64,000 nucleotides of DNA from Heterodera schachtii (lineage: Eukaryota > Nematoda > Chromadorea > Rhabditida > Heteroderidae), in assembly GCA_023374025.1 (NCBI GenBank), contig SIJG01000073.1:341909-405908 (forward strand). Direction: 5' to 3'. The notes beneath the pieces are model-generated. The model saw only the letters and a list, made by a program, of their open reading frames with translations. It ran no database searches and had not been told where the DNA came from. The position numbers and the translations under genes are program-made. Of the stretch, positions 12,698-24,250 are shown one piece after another. Position 1 is the stretch's first letter. The number at the start of each line of letters is the position of its first letter.

Positions 12698-13707
12698 AAT
12701 ATTCTGCTTGATTGTATATTTTCTTTTTATTTTAATAATTTTGTTCGTTTACCATTTTTTGTTTTAAGTTTTTTAAATAGTAGTATACATATATAATTTA
12801 TTTTCATAATGATATTTATTTTAATAAATAATTCAATAATCAATACATTTTTTATCGTCTTCAATTTTGTTTCTTTTTATTTTTCATGCAACTGTAGTAA
12901 ATGTTTATTGCGTCTTATTCTTATAATTTGCCTACAACTGATTTATCAAAAATTCTTATTTTTATCTCTTATTTCAATTTTGGTCATTTATAAAGCATGC
13001 CTGAGTATATGCTATTTTAATTATAAAAAGTATACAAACCACATTGTTATCATAAAACAAAATTTAAAAAATGCATGATTTATGAAAAGGGTGCTCATTT
13101 TTAGCACAAAAAATCACCTATTAAGCAATGTAAAATGCACCAAATTTTCCCTAAATAAGCTGAAAATGCAGAAAAAGCCATTATCGGTCATTCTATTTTA
13201 TATAAAAGAGATTAAAAACGGAAATTACAATTTGAAAATTTAAATATTTATTGAATCTTAAATACAAATATGTAGGGGTATTACTTGAAATTGGAGATTG
13301 CTTTAATTTTAATTTACTTTAGAGTTTAAAAATTTTATAATTTCTCATTTTAGTTAAGCTTTTTGCATAAGATAGATTTTTTAATTGAGTTTTTTTCTAT
13401 TTTTGGTACTTTTCATCGATAAGTTCAAAAATTCGCTACAATCTTTCCATCAGCGATTTTTTTAACAAAATTTATTTTCTTGCTGGCATTCAAAGCATCC
13501 ATCAATTATTTTATTAAATACTGTTGTATGTATTCATCACCTTCCATGTAATTGCAAATGCCGCCACTTTTTGTCTGTTGTACTGCTTGAATTTGTTGTT
13601 AATTTATTTTTGTTACGCAATTCCATTTATAAAAATAATTAAAAAATAAAATAAATTATTTGTATTGGTGACTGAAATAAATCACCCGTCTCAAACCGAC
13701 GCCACAT

Positions 13708-13724
13708 TGTGACCACTGGTCACA
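13708..13724. repeat. Palindrome TGTGACCA-C-TGGTCACA
   Basis: Two exact 8-nt arms around one central base, in a GC-richer island followed by a pyrimidine-rich tract (about 13730-13800) that ends in CAG. It could be a protein-binding site or part of an old element. The function is unknown. Confidence 0.7.
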
Positions 13725-14141
13725 GCCTCTCATCCATCCATCCCTACATTCTCTCGCTTCTATCTTTGAATGTTCTCTCACCTTCCTTTCTGATTCTCAG
13801 AAGATTTAAAATATAAAAATTAATTCATCTGAAGAAATGTATTCTATTAGTCTTTTTATAATTCTTTTACTTTGGAAATATAAAAGGTATTTGCTGTTTA
13901 TTTTTTTGATTTATGTTGAAACAGAGTTATAATTAATTATTTGTATTTTTCGGGTTAAAACATAGTCATCATAAATATAATCTTCCATTACTTACAATTA
14001 GCTGGCAAACATATATTTCCTTCTTGAAAATCAAACATTAAATGTTATAATATTAATTATAATTATTAGAATTGTAATATTATTTAATGTAATTTATTAC
14101 ATCTTGCTTATTAATGTCTTTATGCTGCTTTTCAATTTTAG

Positions 14142-14260
14142 CCAATTGTGTTGAGAGAACTTTAAAGGGAATTAAAATGTTAATAAAATTTGTTAATTCT
14201 TACTGTGTAATGTCCTTTTTTATAATTCTCCGTTGTAGTTTTTACATTTATAGATTGTAA
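14142..14260 (+). other. Candidate exon ending in stop (unverified)
   Basis: A good acceptor (TTTTCAATTTTAG) is followed by 38 open codons from phase 2, starting NCVERTLKGIKMLIKF and ending at TAA 14258-14260, with a hydrophobic second half. An internal donor-like GTAATG lies at about 14207. No domain is recognised. Confidence 0.2.
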
Positions 14261-15671
14261 AATGACATTGTTTAGGGCTTTCCATTTAAATTTGATATTT
14301 AAATTGAAATTTTTAACATAATTTTTAAGGATATTTATATTTATCAAAAATAATTAAACATAGCTCATAATAATTAAATTCATTTTCATTCTACTTGACC
14401 AAGTTCATAAATTATTACCTCCATTTTGAAAAACATTATATATTATTCAGAATTTTTTTGAAATAAACAATAAAACAAAAAATCATAGAGAATTTTCATT
14501 AATATTTTATCTAATTAATATAAAATATAAATCATAAATCATACAGAATAAATTTTAATTTTAATTAATTTAAAAGCAAATATGCCCTAGAATTATTTCT
14601 AAAAATAATATTATTTCCATTCTTAAATGTTTTGAATGGAGATAAATCTTTGACATTTCTTGTTTTTTTAATATTTTGGTAGAATATATTAACAAAACTT
14701 AAGTTACTTTAGAAATATTAAATTAAATTTAATGATGCCATAGATTATTAATTTATTCATAGTTTTCCATGCGTATATCCATGATCAAGCTTTTCATGCC
14801 ATTCGGCATATATAAGTGGTGGTGTTTTATTTTGTTTTTTAAAATAAATTCCCTCAATTTAAAAATGATTTAAGTATAAGAGTTATTTAATATTATTGTT
14901 TTTTTATTTTTTGTTTAATCATTATTTTTTTTTAATATCATGCACGTTAGATTAATTCAGGTGTGAGAATTGATGCGTGGACATTTTTTTGAATTAAATT
15001 CTTTTTGCATATATTTCTTTCACTGAGTAATTTTATTATTTATTTTATTTATTTTTTCTTAACTTATTTTTTATTTAATTTTCAAATTTTGTATTAAATG
15101 AGGGTTGAGCTACTTTTTGGATTATCGATTGAGATTGCAGCAATAATTCTTAGCTAATTAATGTTATTTTAATACAGTTTTTTACAACTGTGATTTACTT
15201 TAAATTTAGTTTATATAAAATTAATTTATTCTAATTAATAGTTTTATAAATTTTGATGTAATTAATTTATATAAATGGAAAATATCTTGAAATATTAAGA
15301 AAAACGCTTTATTTATGTTTTAATCGCTTTTTAACAAAATAAATCGTTTAAATAAAAACAACAAAAAAGAATAAATTTTTATATTTTGTTTATATTTTTA
15401 GATTTCACTTTTTCAATTTACATTTTTCACTTAACTTATTGACGGGATGTGACGAAACATCACTTTGACAAAATAATATTTTTTATTTCAGAGTCTTTTT
15501 TGATTAGAAATTCTTAAGAAGTTGTTTGTTAATACTTTAAATAAGTTGTCAGTATATATTTTCTTTAATTCCAATTTTTATAGAGCATGATAATGGGCAT
15601 TTTTTCAAGATCTCATTTTTAATTTATTTGAATCAAATAAAAATCAATTTGAAATTATATGAGGTAATACT

Positions 15672-15972
15672 AGAGCTGAGCGGGACCGGGACCATGTCAG
15701 GAATTCCCTGTTTTTTTCAGGTTCCGATCGCGGTCCCGGTTTTTTGAAAAATTGAAACCCCGGTCTTGTTTTTTGCCAGTGCCGGTCCCGGTGGGACTAA
15801 ATAAGCACTGGTAAGAATGGGGGTCTGGCTGAAACTAGTGAAGAAAAAATTTTGAAAAAAAAAAATTAATATACTTTATAAAAGTGACCTGTGAAAAAAT
15901 CGAGGTCCCTGTTCCGACTTTTCTGGTACCTGTCCCGGTTTTTGTCAAAATTCCCGGTCCCGCTCACATTAA
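15672..15972. mobile_element. hAT-type MITE with GGGACCGGG ends
   Basis: A 301-bp element with exact 8-bp duplications GTAATACT at 15664-15671 and 15973-15980. The ends share the inverted motif TGAGCGGGACCGGG (left from 15678; right as CCCGGTCCCGCTCA). GGTCCCGGT words repeat in inverted orientation inside. There is no coding frame and no copy of the GC hairpin module. Confidence 0.88.
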
Positions 15973-16293
15973 GTAATACTTAAAAAATATATGAAAGATT
16001 TTATCAAATTAAGATAAACATTTAATCATATTTATAACTTATCATAATTTTTGAAATTTTAAATTTAATAAATTTCATATTAGTTTTTTATATGATATGA
16101 AATAAAATTTTACATGTAATCCGCGGTTAAATATTTTATTAATGTTAATTTTTTCTCTTCACAAAAGTGAATAAAATAAATTTTTTTAATGACTTAATTT
16201 TGCGATTATTAGATTTTCCAAACAATATACATTAATAAAACACATGGTAATTTGCAGTCTTTTAATGATTTTTCTAAATAATTTTTGCTGTAG

Positions 16294-16377
16294 TTTTGGA
16301 GCCACTCTTCTTTTTTTAACCTAAAATTCAGTTCTTACAATGTTGCCCTGGCCGCAATACATGACGGTGCTGATACA
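16294..16377 (+). other. Candidate internal exon (unverified)
   Basis: Acceptor TTTTTGCTGTAG and donor ACA|GTAATC bound exactly 28 open codons reading FWSHSSFFNLK ... VALAAIHDGADT. The second half (16335-16377) is far richer in G+C than its surroundings. No family is recognised. It could belong with the island at 17302. Confidence 0.25.
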
Positions 16378-17301
16378 GTAATCAATTATTATTTTAGTAT
16401 TTTTAATGCATAATTTAATATCAATTTTTCTTAAATTCTTTTAATAAGTTTTTTTAACATAATCCCAATGCTTATTTGCTGTAATTTAAATAAAAAACGC
16501 ATTAATATAAATTTAAGAATTGACTGATGGAATAATTGAAAAAAGTTATTACTAAACATGTGTATATTGGAATTTTAAAAAAATGATTAAAAAAGCAATC
16601 CATCACTTGAATTATAATTAAAAAGTTCTCGAGAAAACAATAATTATTATATTTTTAAAAAATCTGTATAATATAATGTTAAATAAATGGTGTTAAAATT
16701 GGTCTTAAAAAATATTATAATTGATCAAATTTAAAAAATACATGCAAGAACAAGAAAGGAAATTAATTAAATATATCCTTTTAAATAATCTTTATTATCG
16801 TATCAAAATAACAAATTGAATCCTTATCTGGCATGACCAAAATAAAAAATCATATTATAATCCAACAATTCAAATCATTTTATTTGTTCACTTTTTTGTT
16901 TGAAATTATATTCTTTAATCAAGCACTCTTAACTGAAACTAAATTTGGTTTCACGCTAATTTTGTTGCAAAAATAGCTTTAAATTAATTATGGTTTAATT
17001 AATAATTATTTGCTTGGAAAATTTTATAGTTTTATACCTTTTTTATATTTTTACAATAAATCTCATATATTTGTGATTTATTTCGCGACTTATTATAATT
17101 TTGTATATGCACTATCATAATTTAAAGCAGAATATTCTTTTCTTGGAATAAATTACTTTATAATTTGAAGATAGGATTATTTTTTATTGTATTTTAAAAC
17201 ATTGCGGTTTTAATTTTAACAAAAATTGTTCATGACATTGCTCACAATCAATAACTTTTCATTTAAAACAAAAATCGATAATTTCATAAATTTGTCGACA
17301 G

Positions 17302-17523
17302 TTATTTCCTGCCCTAATTGATTATTTCTTTTTTAATTTTTCTTTGATTTTGGGTGCTCGTTATTTTTATTTAACATTGCTCTTCTCTGTGAATAATATC
17401 TCTATTCTGAATATTGTAGTTTATGCGATTATTGGAATAGTCTTTTTTCATAATCGTCAATCAACCTCAGACACAGATGAAGATTGGATTCCTTCACGAA
17501 AATTTGAGCTTGTTAACTTCTGA
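17302..17523 (+). other. Candidate terminal exon of a membrane protein (unverified)
   Basis: After the acceptor GTCGACAG, 73 codons are open to TGA 17521-17523. The peptide starts LFPALIDY, has two hydrophobic stretches (the second around ISILNIVVYAIIGIVFF), and ends in a hydrophilic acidic tail HNRQSTSDTDEDWIPSRKF. A membrane segment followed by a charged tail is what the end of a receptor or channel looks like, and the tail DNA is not T-rich. There is no initiator Met, so this would have to be spliced from upstream. No family is recognised. Confidence 0.3.
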
Positions 17524-18911
17524 GTTTATTATAACAATTATTGATTTGCTTTTACTTTTTCTATTATTATTCTTGCATTTCAATCGCTTTTTTCTTGCCC
17601 GCAGGCAAGGGTAAAGATAAGTGTTATTTATTTAAAATATTAACAAATATTTATGTTCCTTCTTTGTTGATTGTAATTTTCATCCTTCTTTGTTTTGTTA
17701 TTTTGTAAATACATATCTTATCTACAGTTTCATCAATTTTGTTTGTGTTTTATCATAACTTTTTTCATTTCATATTTTTAAGATATTGATATTAGTAGTG
17801 ATATTAAAACAAACCAACCTTTCAAACCCTTTGATTACTTTTTCAAGTTTTGTCCAAGTAATTTAATTTTTGTGACCTTTTCTGCTTTTCAATTATTTCA
17901 TTATATTTCTATGTTTTTTGTTTATGCTATTATATTTTTCGTTAGATTTAATTTGTCAATAGTACTGTGATTATTTAGTTGACAATGAATTTTGTGCTTC
18001 AGAGTTAGTAGTAGGTAGACCAAATAAAATTTATTACGAAAGAAATTAATTTTTTTTATTTATTTAAACATTAACAATTTTAAAGTAAAAAAAATAGTTC
18101 GTTTTAAAATTCAAATAATTGTCTGGGCTTGAGTCACATTGTTCTTTTGAAGTCATATATTAAGTATATTTTAGGCTAATAATTTACACTAATTAATAAA
18201 TTATATATGATTGTTTTATATTCTTGGGATAATTAAAGAAATAATGGATATATCATTTATATGAAGAACTAATATTTAAATGAAAAAATAATTAATATTG
18301 TTTAGCTAATCAAAATAAACCTCTTTTTTTTGTAAATTAATTAATGTTTTCCTTTTTTCTCTTTGAATTTTATATTTTTGTATATTTGATTCTTTCTCTA
18401 ACAAACAATTTTTTCTGAAAAAATTACATGTATTAATTTTTATTATTTCATATTTTTTTATCAAATTATATTAACTTGAATTGATGATATTTGTTTAATT
18501 AAAATATCAAAATTTAATACAAATAAAATTTTCATAATTCATAACTTTTATTATTTTTATGTTACTAACAAGTTTTTTGAATTCATAAATGAATAATTTT
18601 ACTAAGAATACACAATTTTTTTAATTTTACACCTCTTAATATCATCAATTTTGTATTTATTCAAATTTTTTGTCATTCATCTTCTTTCAGTCGAACGACA
18701 TTTTTAAAATCTCTTCAATTGTTTAGTACCATGTGAAATTTTAAATTAATAATTTCAAAGATTGTTCCATTAAACAAAACGGACGGTTTTCTTTATTTTT
18801 AACAGTGATACGCTTAAGAACCATAGTAATGTTGTAAATATATTTAATTTAACTTAGACTTATCTGATTTTTAATTTATCAAACAAATAAAAAACATTCT
18901 GTATTTTAATT

Positions 18912-18945
18912 AGGCTGTCAATTAAGTTCTGTCCCTCGAAATTTT
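18912..18945 (+). mobile_element. Solo mariner-like terminus
   Basis: TTAGGCTGTCAATTAAGTTC followed by TGTCCC resembles mariner terminal repeats (TTAGGTTG ... AAGTTC). No matching right end was found downstream, so this is a solo or truncated end. Confidence 0.4.
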
Positions 18946-19347
18946 TTATAAAATTTTAATCTCCATTGATTATAACTTTATTTATAAAACTTCTTGCTCT
19001 AATACCCTGTATGCCAGACTTCATGTTATACAATTCTTTTTTCTATTTTTTTATTTTTAAATGAATCGAATATGTTAAACAAATTTTTGAAGTATTTTAT
19101 CAAAATAAAGCTGTTTATGTTAATCATTATATAAGTTTTCTTTTGTTTAATTATCCTTTTTCACTAAAAAGCAAAGTCTGAAAAAAAGAAAATAGATTAT
19201 TTTAAGGTTTCAGGATTTTCTTTTACTCGTTTGGCAGTATGATGTTGATAATTTGGCAGGCTGCAATTTACAATTCAAATGAAACTTTTAAAATGTAAAG
19301 TTAAAAATTTATTAATTAGATAAACTGAAAAATAAAACAAAATAAAT

Positions 19348-19537
19348 ATGTCGATAAAAATGTTTGCGTTTTACTTTGCTTTTTGCTCATTTATTGCTCC
19401 TTTCCCATACCTGTTCCCATCCATTCTCCACACATTCCTCCCTTCCCTCCCTTTATTCGTCAGAAATTGATTTTGTCTGCTGGGGTCAATTGGGGGAGGG
19501 AAGCATTTTGCTGCAATTGCTCACAAATGCCATTATT
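19348..19537 (+). other. Pyrimidine-rich tract and exon-like segment interrupted by a transposon
   Basis: A C/T-rich stretch (19395-19455) leads into ATTCGTCAG and a GC-richer segment (19464-19537) that is open in two frames, one starting EIDFVCWGQLGEG. The hAT element 19538-19950 is inserted directly after it. Removing the element and one duplication leaves the EIDFVC frame ending in TAA two codons later. A short upstream ATG frame (19348) gives a 40-residue hydrophobic peptide. Whether any of this is a gene remnant is uncertain. Confidence 0.2.
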
Positions 19538-19950
19538 AGGGATCGGATTTTTAGTGGCAAAAAATCCCAAAATAATTAACTAAATAATGATAAAAAAATG
19601 CCAAAATAGTGGCAAAAATAGTGGCGAAAAAGTCCGAAATAGTAACGAATAGAGTGACATAATTTTCAGCAAAAAAATTTAGCATTTTCACTGGTAGCAG
19701 TGCAAATGAGGTACATTTCCTTTCTAATATTTTCTTAGCAAATATTGAGCAAGAAAAAAATTTGGGTGAAGAATTTTTGACAAATTTTCCAATGCTTAGG
19801 GGGTGTAATTTTTCAAATTTTTAGGTCGTTTCTTAGGGGTGTATTTTTCATTTTTATTGCATTTTTGGGAAATTTTCCAAAAAAGCCAAAATAGTGTCAT
19901 AAATAGTGGCGAAACGCCAAAATAGTGGCAAAATAAAATCCGTTACCTAG
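19538..19950. mobile_element. hAT-type MITE with AGTGGC arrays
   Basis: A 413-bp element flanked by exact 8-bp duplications CCATTATT (19530-19537 and 19951-19958). Left end AGGGATCGGATTTT and right end AAAATCCGTTACCTAG share the inverted core CGGATTTT. Both sides carry short repeats of CAAAATAGTGGC. There is no coding capacity and no GC hairpin module. Confidence 0.85.
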
Positions 19951-20039
19951 CCATTATTAATTAAAATTGAATAATTTTGAAAAAAAATTTTTTGCCTTAA
20001 TAAAATTAAATATAAAACAATAGTTAAACATTAGATCCT

Positions 20040-20330
20040 AACCCAAATCCAAAATTATCCTAAATTTTATTTAATTTAACAAGAAAAAAAAGACCCAAAC
20101 CCTTGGGATTTGCTGGTAAAAAGGAAAAAAACCGGGGTATGTCGAGGTGTGAAAACCCAGGGACCGTCGACCCTCTTCCCTCACTTGAAAATGCGCGAAA
20201 AACAGCCTATATACCCTTGGATTTTTGCGCAAAAAAAGGGTGAAAACCCGACCACCGTCGAGGTGTTAAATTTCACACCGCGACGATGGACCGGTACCGT
20301 AGACAAAATACTTGTTTTTTAGTAAAAATT
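20040..20330. other. GC-rich repeat-like segment
   Basis: This segment contains two related blocks, GTGAAAACCCAGGGACCGTC (about 20149) and GTGAAAACCCGACCACCGTC (about 20240), and an inverted word pair around 20250-20285. A 70-codon frame at 20110-20322 has no recognisable domain. It is probably an old insertion, but its borders cannot be fixed. Confidence 0.4.
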
Positions 20331-20347
20331 CCGCATTGGAAAACAAT

Positions 20348-20715
20348 CAAGGGCGTAGGCATGGGGGGTGAGGAGGCTAACCCCCCCCCCCCCCCCCCGA
20401 AACCCAAAAAAATAAAATATTTTCAGTATTTTTTTTTTGAAATTTTAAGCAATTTTCTTAAACAAAATGCATTAAAATACTCTAAAAAATTTTCCAGCGA
20501 CGCCTATCGGAACCGCCGTACCCCCATTTTATCATATTTTTGAAAAATGGAGGCCAAAATGTCAAAATATTAATTTTTTGGGGAAAAACCGAAAAATTTT
20601 GTAAAATAACCCCGTAATTCGAGATTTTAAAAACAAAAAATACAGCCCTAAAAATTGAATTTTTGACTTCAGCCTCCTCCCACCCCCAAAGCCAAAGGGT
20701 CTGGCTACGCTCTTG
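20348..20715. mobile_element. hAT-like element with CAAGGGCGTAG ends
   Basis: A 368-bp element. The left end CAAGGGCGTAGGCATGG pairs with the right end complement (CAAGAGCGTAGCCAGAC), and pairing continues through GAGGAGGCT. Candidate flanks GAAAACAAT and GAAAAAAAAT are only approximate duplications. Inside are a run of 18 C (20381-20398) and one copy of the GC hairpin module. Confidence 0.65.
20496..20517. repeat. GC hairpin module, single diverged copy
   Basis: AGCGACGCCTATCGGAACCGCC differs from the consensus at three positions. The loop TATC is conserved. Confidence 0.75.
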
Positions 20716-23700
20716 GAAAAAAAATATTTTAAAGAAAAGTTATGCTTTCCAATTTAAAATTAATTTATTATTTACGAATAATTTAAAAAAGCTTACCAGT
20801 CATAAAAAATAAATTAAAACTTATAAGCCTAATAAAAATTAAATAAATATTTATTAAAATAAAATAAAATCATTCAAATTCTGGTAGTAAGCGGTATTTA
20901 AAGAATAATATTTAATTTTTTTTGTATAAAATACACATATTTTATTAAATCTAAAATAATAATAATTTACAATAAAGAATAAAAATTTAGTAAAACTTTA
21001 TTATTATTATATCAAACATTAATTATAATAAAATTCATTACGCACTCTTGAAAAGTGTAAAAAGTTTTAAAGTAAATCATCGTCTTCTAAAACTTAAAAA
21101 TAGCATAAAATGATATAGATAGCTTGGAAATATTAGAGATTAAAATTTAGAATTTAATAAATGTCTAAATAGAAGAATAATCATTAGTTTTTATTCCATC
21201 CGGAATAATTAATATGATTATAAATATTAATTATTGCTAATAAATTTGAAATACTGATTTTTATGATTTATTTTTCGAATGCCGATTTGGTGAAATTAAT
21301 TATGTGTTAGTGTACAAAATGTATTAAAGAATTTGAGCTAAATAATATGTAAGTAATCACACAAAAAGTTTTGTGTTTGCTTCTATTTATTTGAATATTT
21401 ATTTATTCTTTTAAAAGCGTATTGTTAAAATGGTTTTTATTTTTTTTTATTTGCATTTAATTATTGTTGTTTTAGCATATTTAGAGTCGTTAAATGTAGA
21501 AAACCCATTTCAAGGGACAAAAGCCACAAAAAATCCATTCATTATTTAGTAAAATTTAATTTTTTTTAATGTAAAATTATTAAATAAAGGATTCTTAATA
21601 TTAAATCAAAAGAAAAACTAATATACATATAACAAAGTTTTCAAAAATAGAGATCTAACTCCCAAATAAAGCGTGTTTGAATTAATTAACAAAAAATATT
21701 TTTTTTGACAACAAGTATTAAATTAAAAAATTATTGTTCTTTTCACTTCAAAAATTACATAAATGAGAAACAATAATTAATTGAATAATAAAATGAATTT
21801 ATCATTAAAACATCATGAAAGCTAAACTAAACAATTGCTTAAATTGATAAATAATGGAAAATTATTTATTATTTTAAATAGATAATTCTAATAAAAAAAT
21901 GTATAGCTTATTAATTTGACAATCATTTTTGAAATTTTTTCCTTTTCATGAGTTAATAAATATATTATCATAAAATTTTCTGGCCTCCCAAAAAATGGTT
22001 AATCGAATAAAATTATGATATATATGAAAACGCTTGCAAATAAAATAATAATATTAATAAATTTTCATACAAAATAATATAAAATGATTCTAAAATTTAT
22101 TTCATTATTGTTAATTACAAACTTCAACTTTAAATTATTATCTTTGAAGTAAATAAAAAATTCATCTCATGTTTATTAAAACAATCATAATTTATTTAAC
22201 ACAACACAAATCATTTTATCAAAAATACAAATAAATAAATGTAGACAAAACTATTCTTTTCCTTTGCACCTTGACGTGAATAAATTAATTGTTAAATAAC
22301 AAGATATAAATGAGAATAACCTATTTTTAACAATAAAAATAAAGTAAAAAAAATTAAGTTCATAATTAAAAATAAATGAATATTTTTGGACATTAGGTGG
22401 TAAAAAATTCACAAATTGTTGAAAATGTCAGAATAAAAAACATTTTAAATAACTGAATTTACATGGTGTTAATTAGTTAAGTGCAATTGTGACTAATTTT
22501 CCTTTGATCTTTATAAACTTAGCTGCAAGTTATTGCTTTAATTTTAATTGAAATAATTATAAAACTGCTGAAAACATAATAGTAAAATTATTCAGCGTGT
22601 ATTGACCCGATTAGAAATAAATTTGTAAAATAATAATTAATTGAAAAATAAATAAAAACTTTAAAAGATATTATAGATTTAAATTAATCTAGTAAAATCA
22701 TTTTTTATTTATGAAGCCCAATAAAATATTAAAAATTGAAAAACGCTCAAACTGATTTCGTTATTTTTTATTTTATTTTTTCTGTCTTCAAAATAACGGA
22801 TTCAACACTAAGCATAAAAAATACAACAAAATAATTAATTAATTTATATTCTTAATGATTTGTTATATCTAATCAAATATTCTAACAAATAAACTCTTTA
22901 TTTGGCAGTAGAAATATCCCAATCTAAAATTGTGTTTAAAACTAAATATAATATAAATGCATGTTGATTAATTAAATCATAATCCATGGATTTCTAATGA
23001 ACATCTAAAAATTGATGAATGTTTTGCCAAGGTCAATAAATTTTTTTTATAAAAATGCTAATTTTTTATTTGTAATTACAGTAGAAGTTATTTGATAAAA
23101 ATTTATTAAATGAAGAAAACGAAAAATATTTATTGATTATTCATCTAGACAAGTATTTTTTTAATAGATATATTTTAATTGATATAAAATAAGATTAAAT
23201 TATCAAAAATTGCATTAAAAATATTCTAACAAAAAATTTTTGGCAGCATAAAAAACTAAAAAATCTAAATGTGATTATTTCAATATTTATATATAAATAA
23301 ATACAGCTAAATTAGTCAAAATTCTGATAGATTATTTTCTTAATAATTTGTTAATGATGACGAACGTTCCCTATGCTTATTTGGACATCAAAAGGGGTTT
23401 CTTACCTTACTCATAATATTCAAACGTAATAAAACAATATTTTAAAAACAACTATGAATTTACCTTATCATTTAAACCAAAAATTCGGAAATATTTTTCT
23501 TTTAATAACAGATTTTCAAAAAAATAAAATAAACTTAAAAATACCATTGAGTACAGCTCTTAAATTTAAAAAAGTGATTAATTAAAAAAAGTACAAATTA
23601 TAATTTTTTAAGCATGAGTGAAGGATAATAACCACTGAATTCTCTGTATCAGGTCAATATTAAAAAATTTAAAAAGGAAAACGACAGAAATGATGATAAA

Positions 23701-23828
23701 TTGTCTTAAATAAAAGCTCTATATAATGGAAAGTAATTACCGTTTAATTAAAATAAATGCTTATAAATTTACAAGAAAGTGCAACTTAATTCTTCCAAGG
23801 ATTTCAAATTAAAATATTTCTTTTTCAG

Positions 23829-23948
23829 GCGCCTGTCCTGATTTACGCCGCATTAAACAAAGAAACACGGCAATGCCACACCCAATTGGACTTTTTTAAG
23901 GGCGACATGAAACTATTTTCAAGTGCCAATTTTCATGACTCGAAGTAA
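23829..23948 (+). other. Candidate terminal exon (unverified)
   Basis: A strong acceptor (ATTTCTTTTTCAG) is followed immediately by 39 open codons to TAA 23946-23948. The peptide begins APVLIYAALNKETRQ and ends FSSANFHDSK, with ordinary amino-acid usage. Base composition is much closer to coding than the surroundings. It lies in an A-rich domain, the opposite skew to the other plus-strand candidates. No family is recognised, and no convincing upstream exon was found. Confidence 0.28.
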
Positions 23949-24220
23949 AAGTGAAATATTCAAATACATAATAAAATTAAAAAAATAAAATTATTAATAA
24001 TTAAAGAAAAAGATTTCAACATTATAGGTTACTTTAATAAAAGATTAATCTGAATTTAATTTGAAGAAAAGATAAATGAATGTATAAAATTTGAATTTTG
24101 AATTTGTTTAATTTTTATGGCTTTTTGCCAATTACTCTTTTTTAAATTTGTCAAAAAAAGCATAATAAAAAGTTTTTTTTACATACTTGGTGAATACGGA
24201 ATTCCAAACTATTTATATAC

Positions 24221-24250
24221 AGGCTGTCTAAAATAATTCGAGATAAAATG
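24221..24250 (+). mobile_element. Solo mariner-like terminus
   Basis: CAGGCTGTCTAAAATAATTC directly follows TATA. The start is similar to the ends at 18912, 37023 and 43848. No opposite end was seen. Confidence 0.3.

Larger units (their letters stand above)
10000..15671. other. T-rich domain with exon-like islands
   Basis: The plus strand switches from A-rich to T-rich near 10 kb. Most of the stretch is featureless, but small islands of higher G+C recur: about 10019-10080, 10426-10529, 11115-11190, 13680-13800 and 14142-14260. Several are bounded by plus-strand splice signals. One word group (TTCATGCC, then CGGCAT, then TATAAG/AATAG) occurs at about 10045 and 14793, so some islands are dispersed repeats rather than exons. 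No continuous gene model could be built. Confidence 0.45.
15981..19347. other. T-rich domain, continued
   Basis: Two GC-richer islands with splice-like borders are listed separately (16294-16377, 17302-17523). The remainder is T-rich sequence without recognisable genes. Confidence 0.45.
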
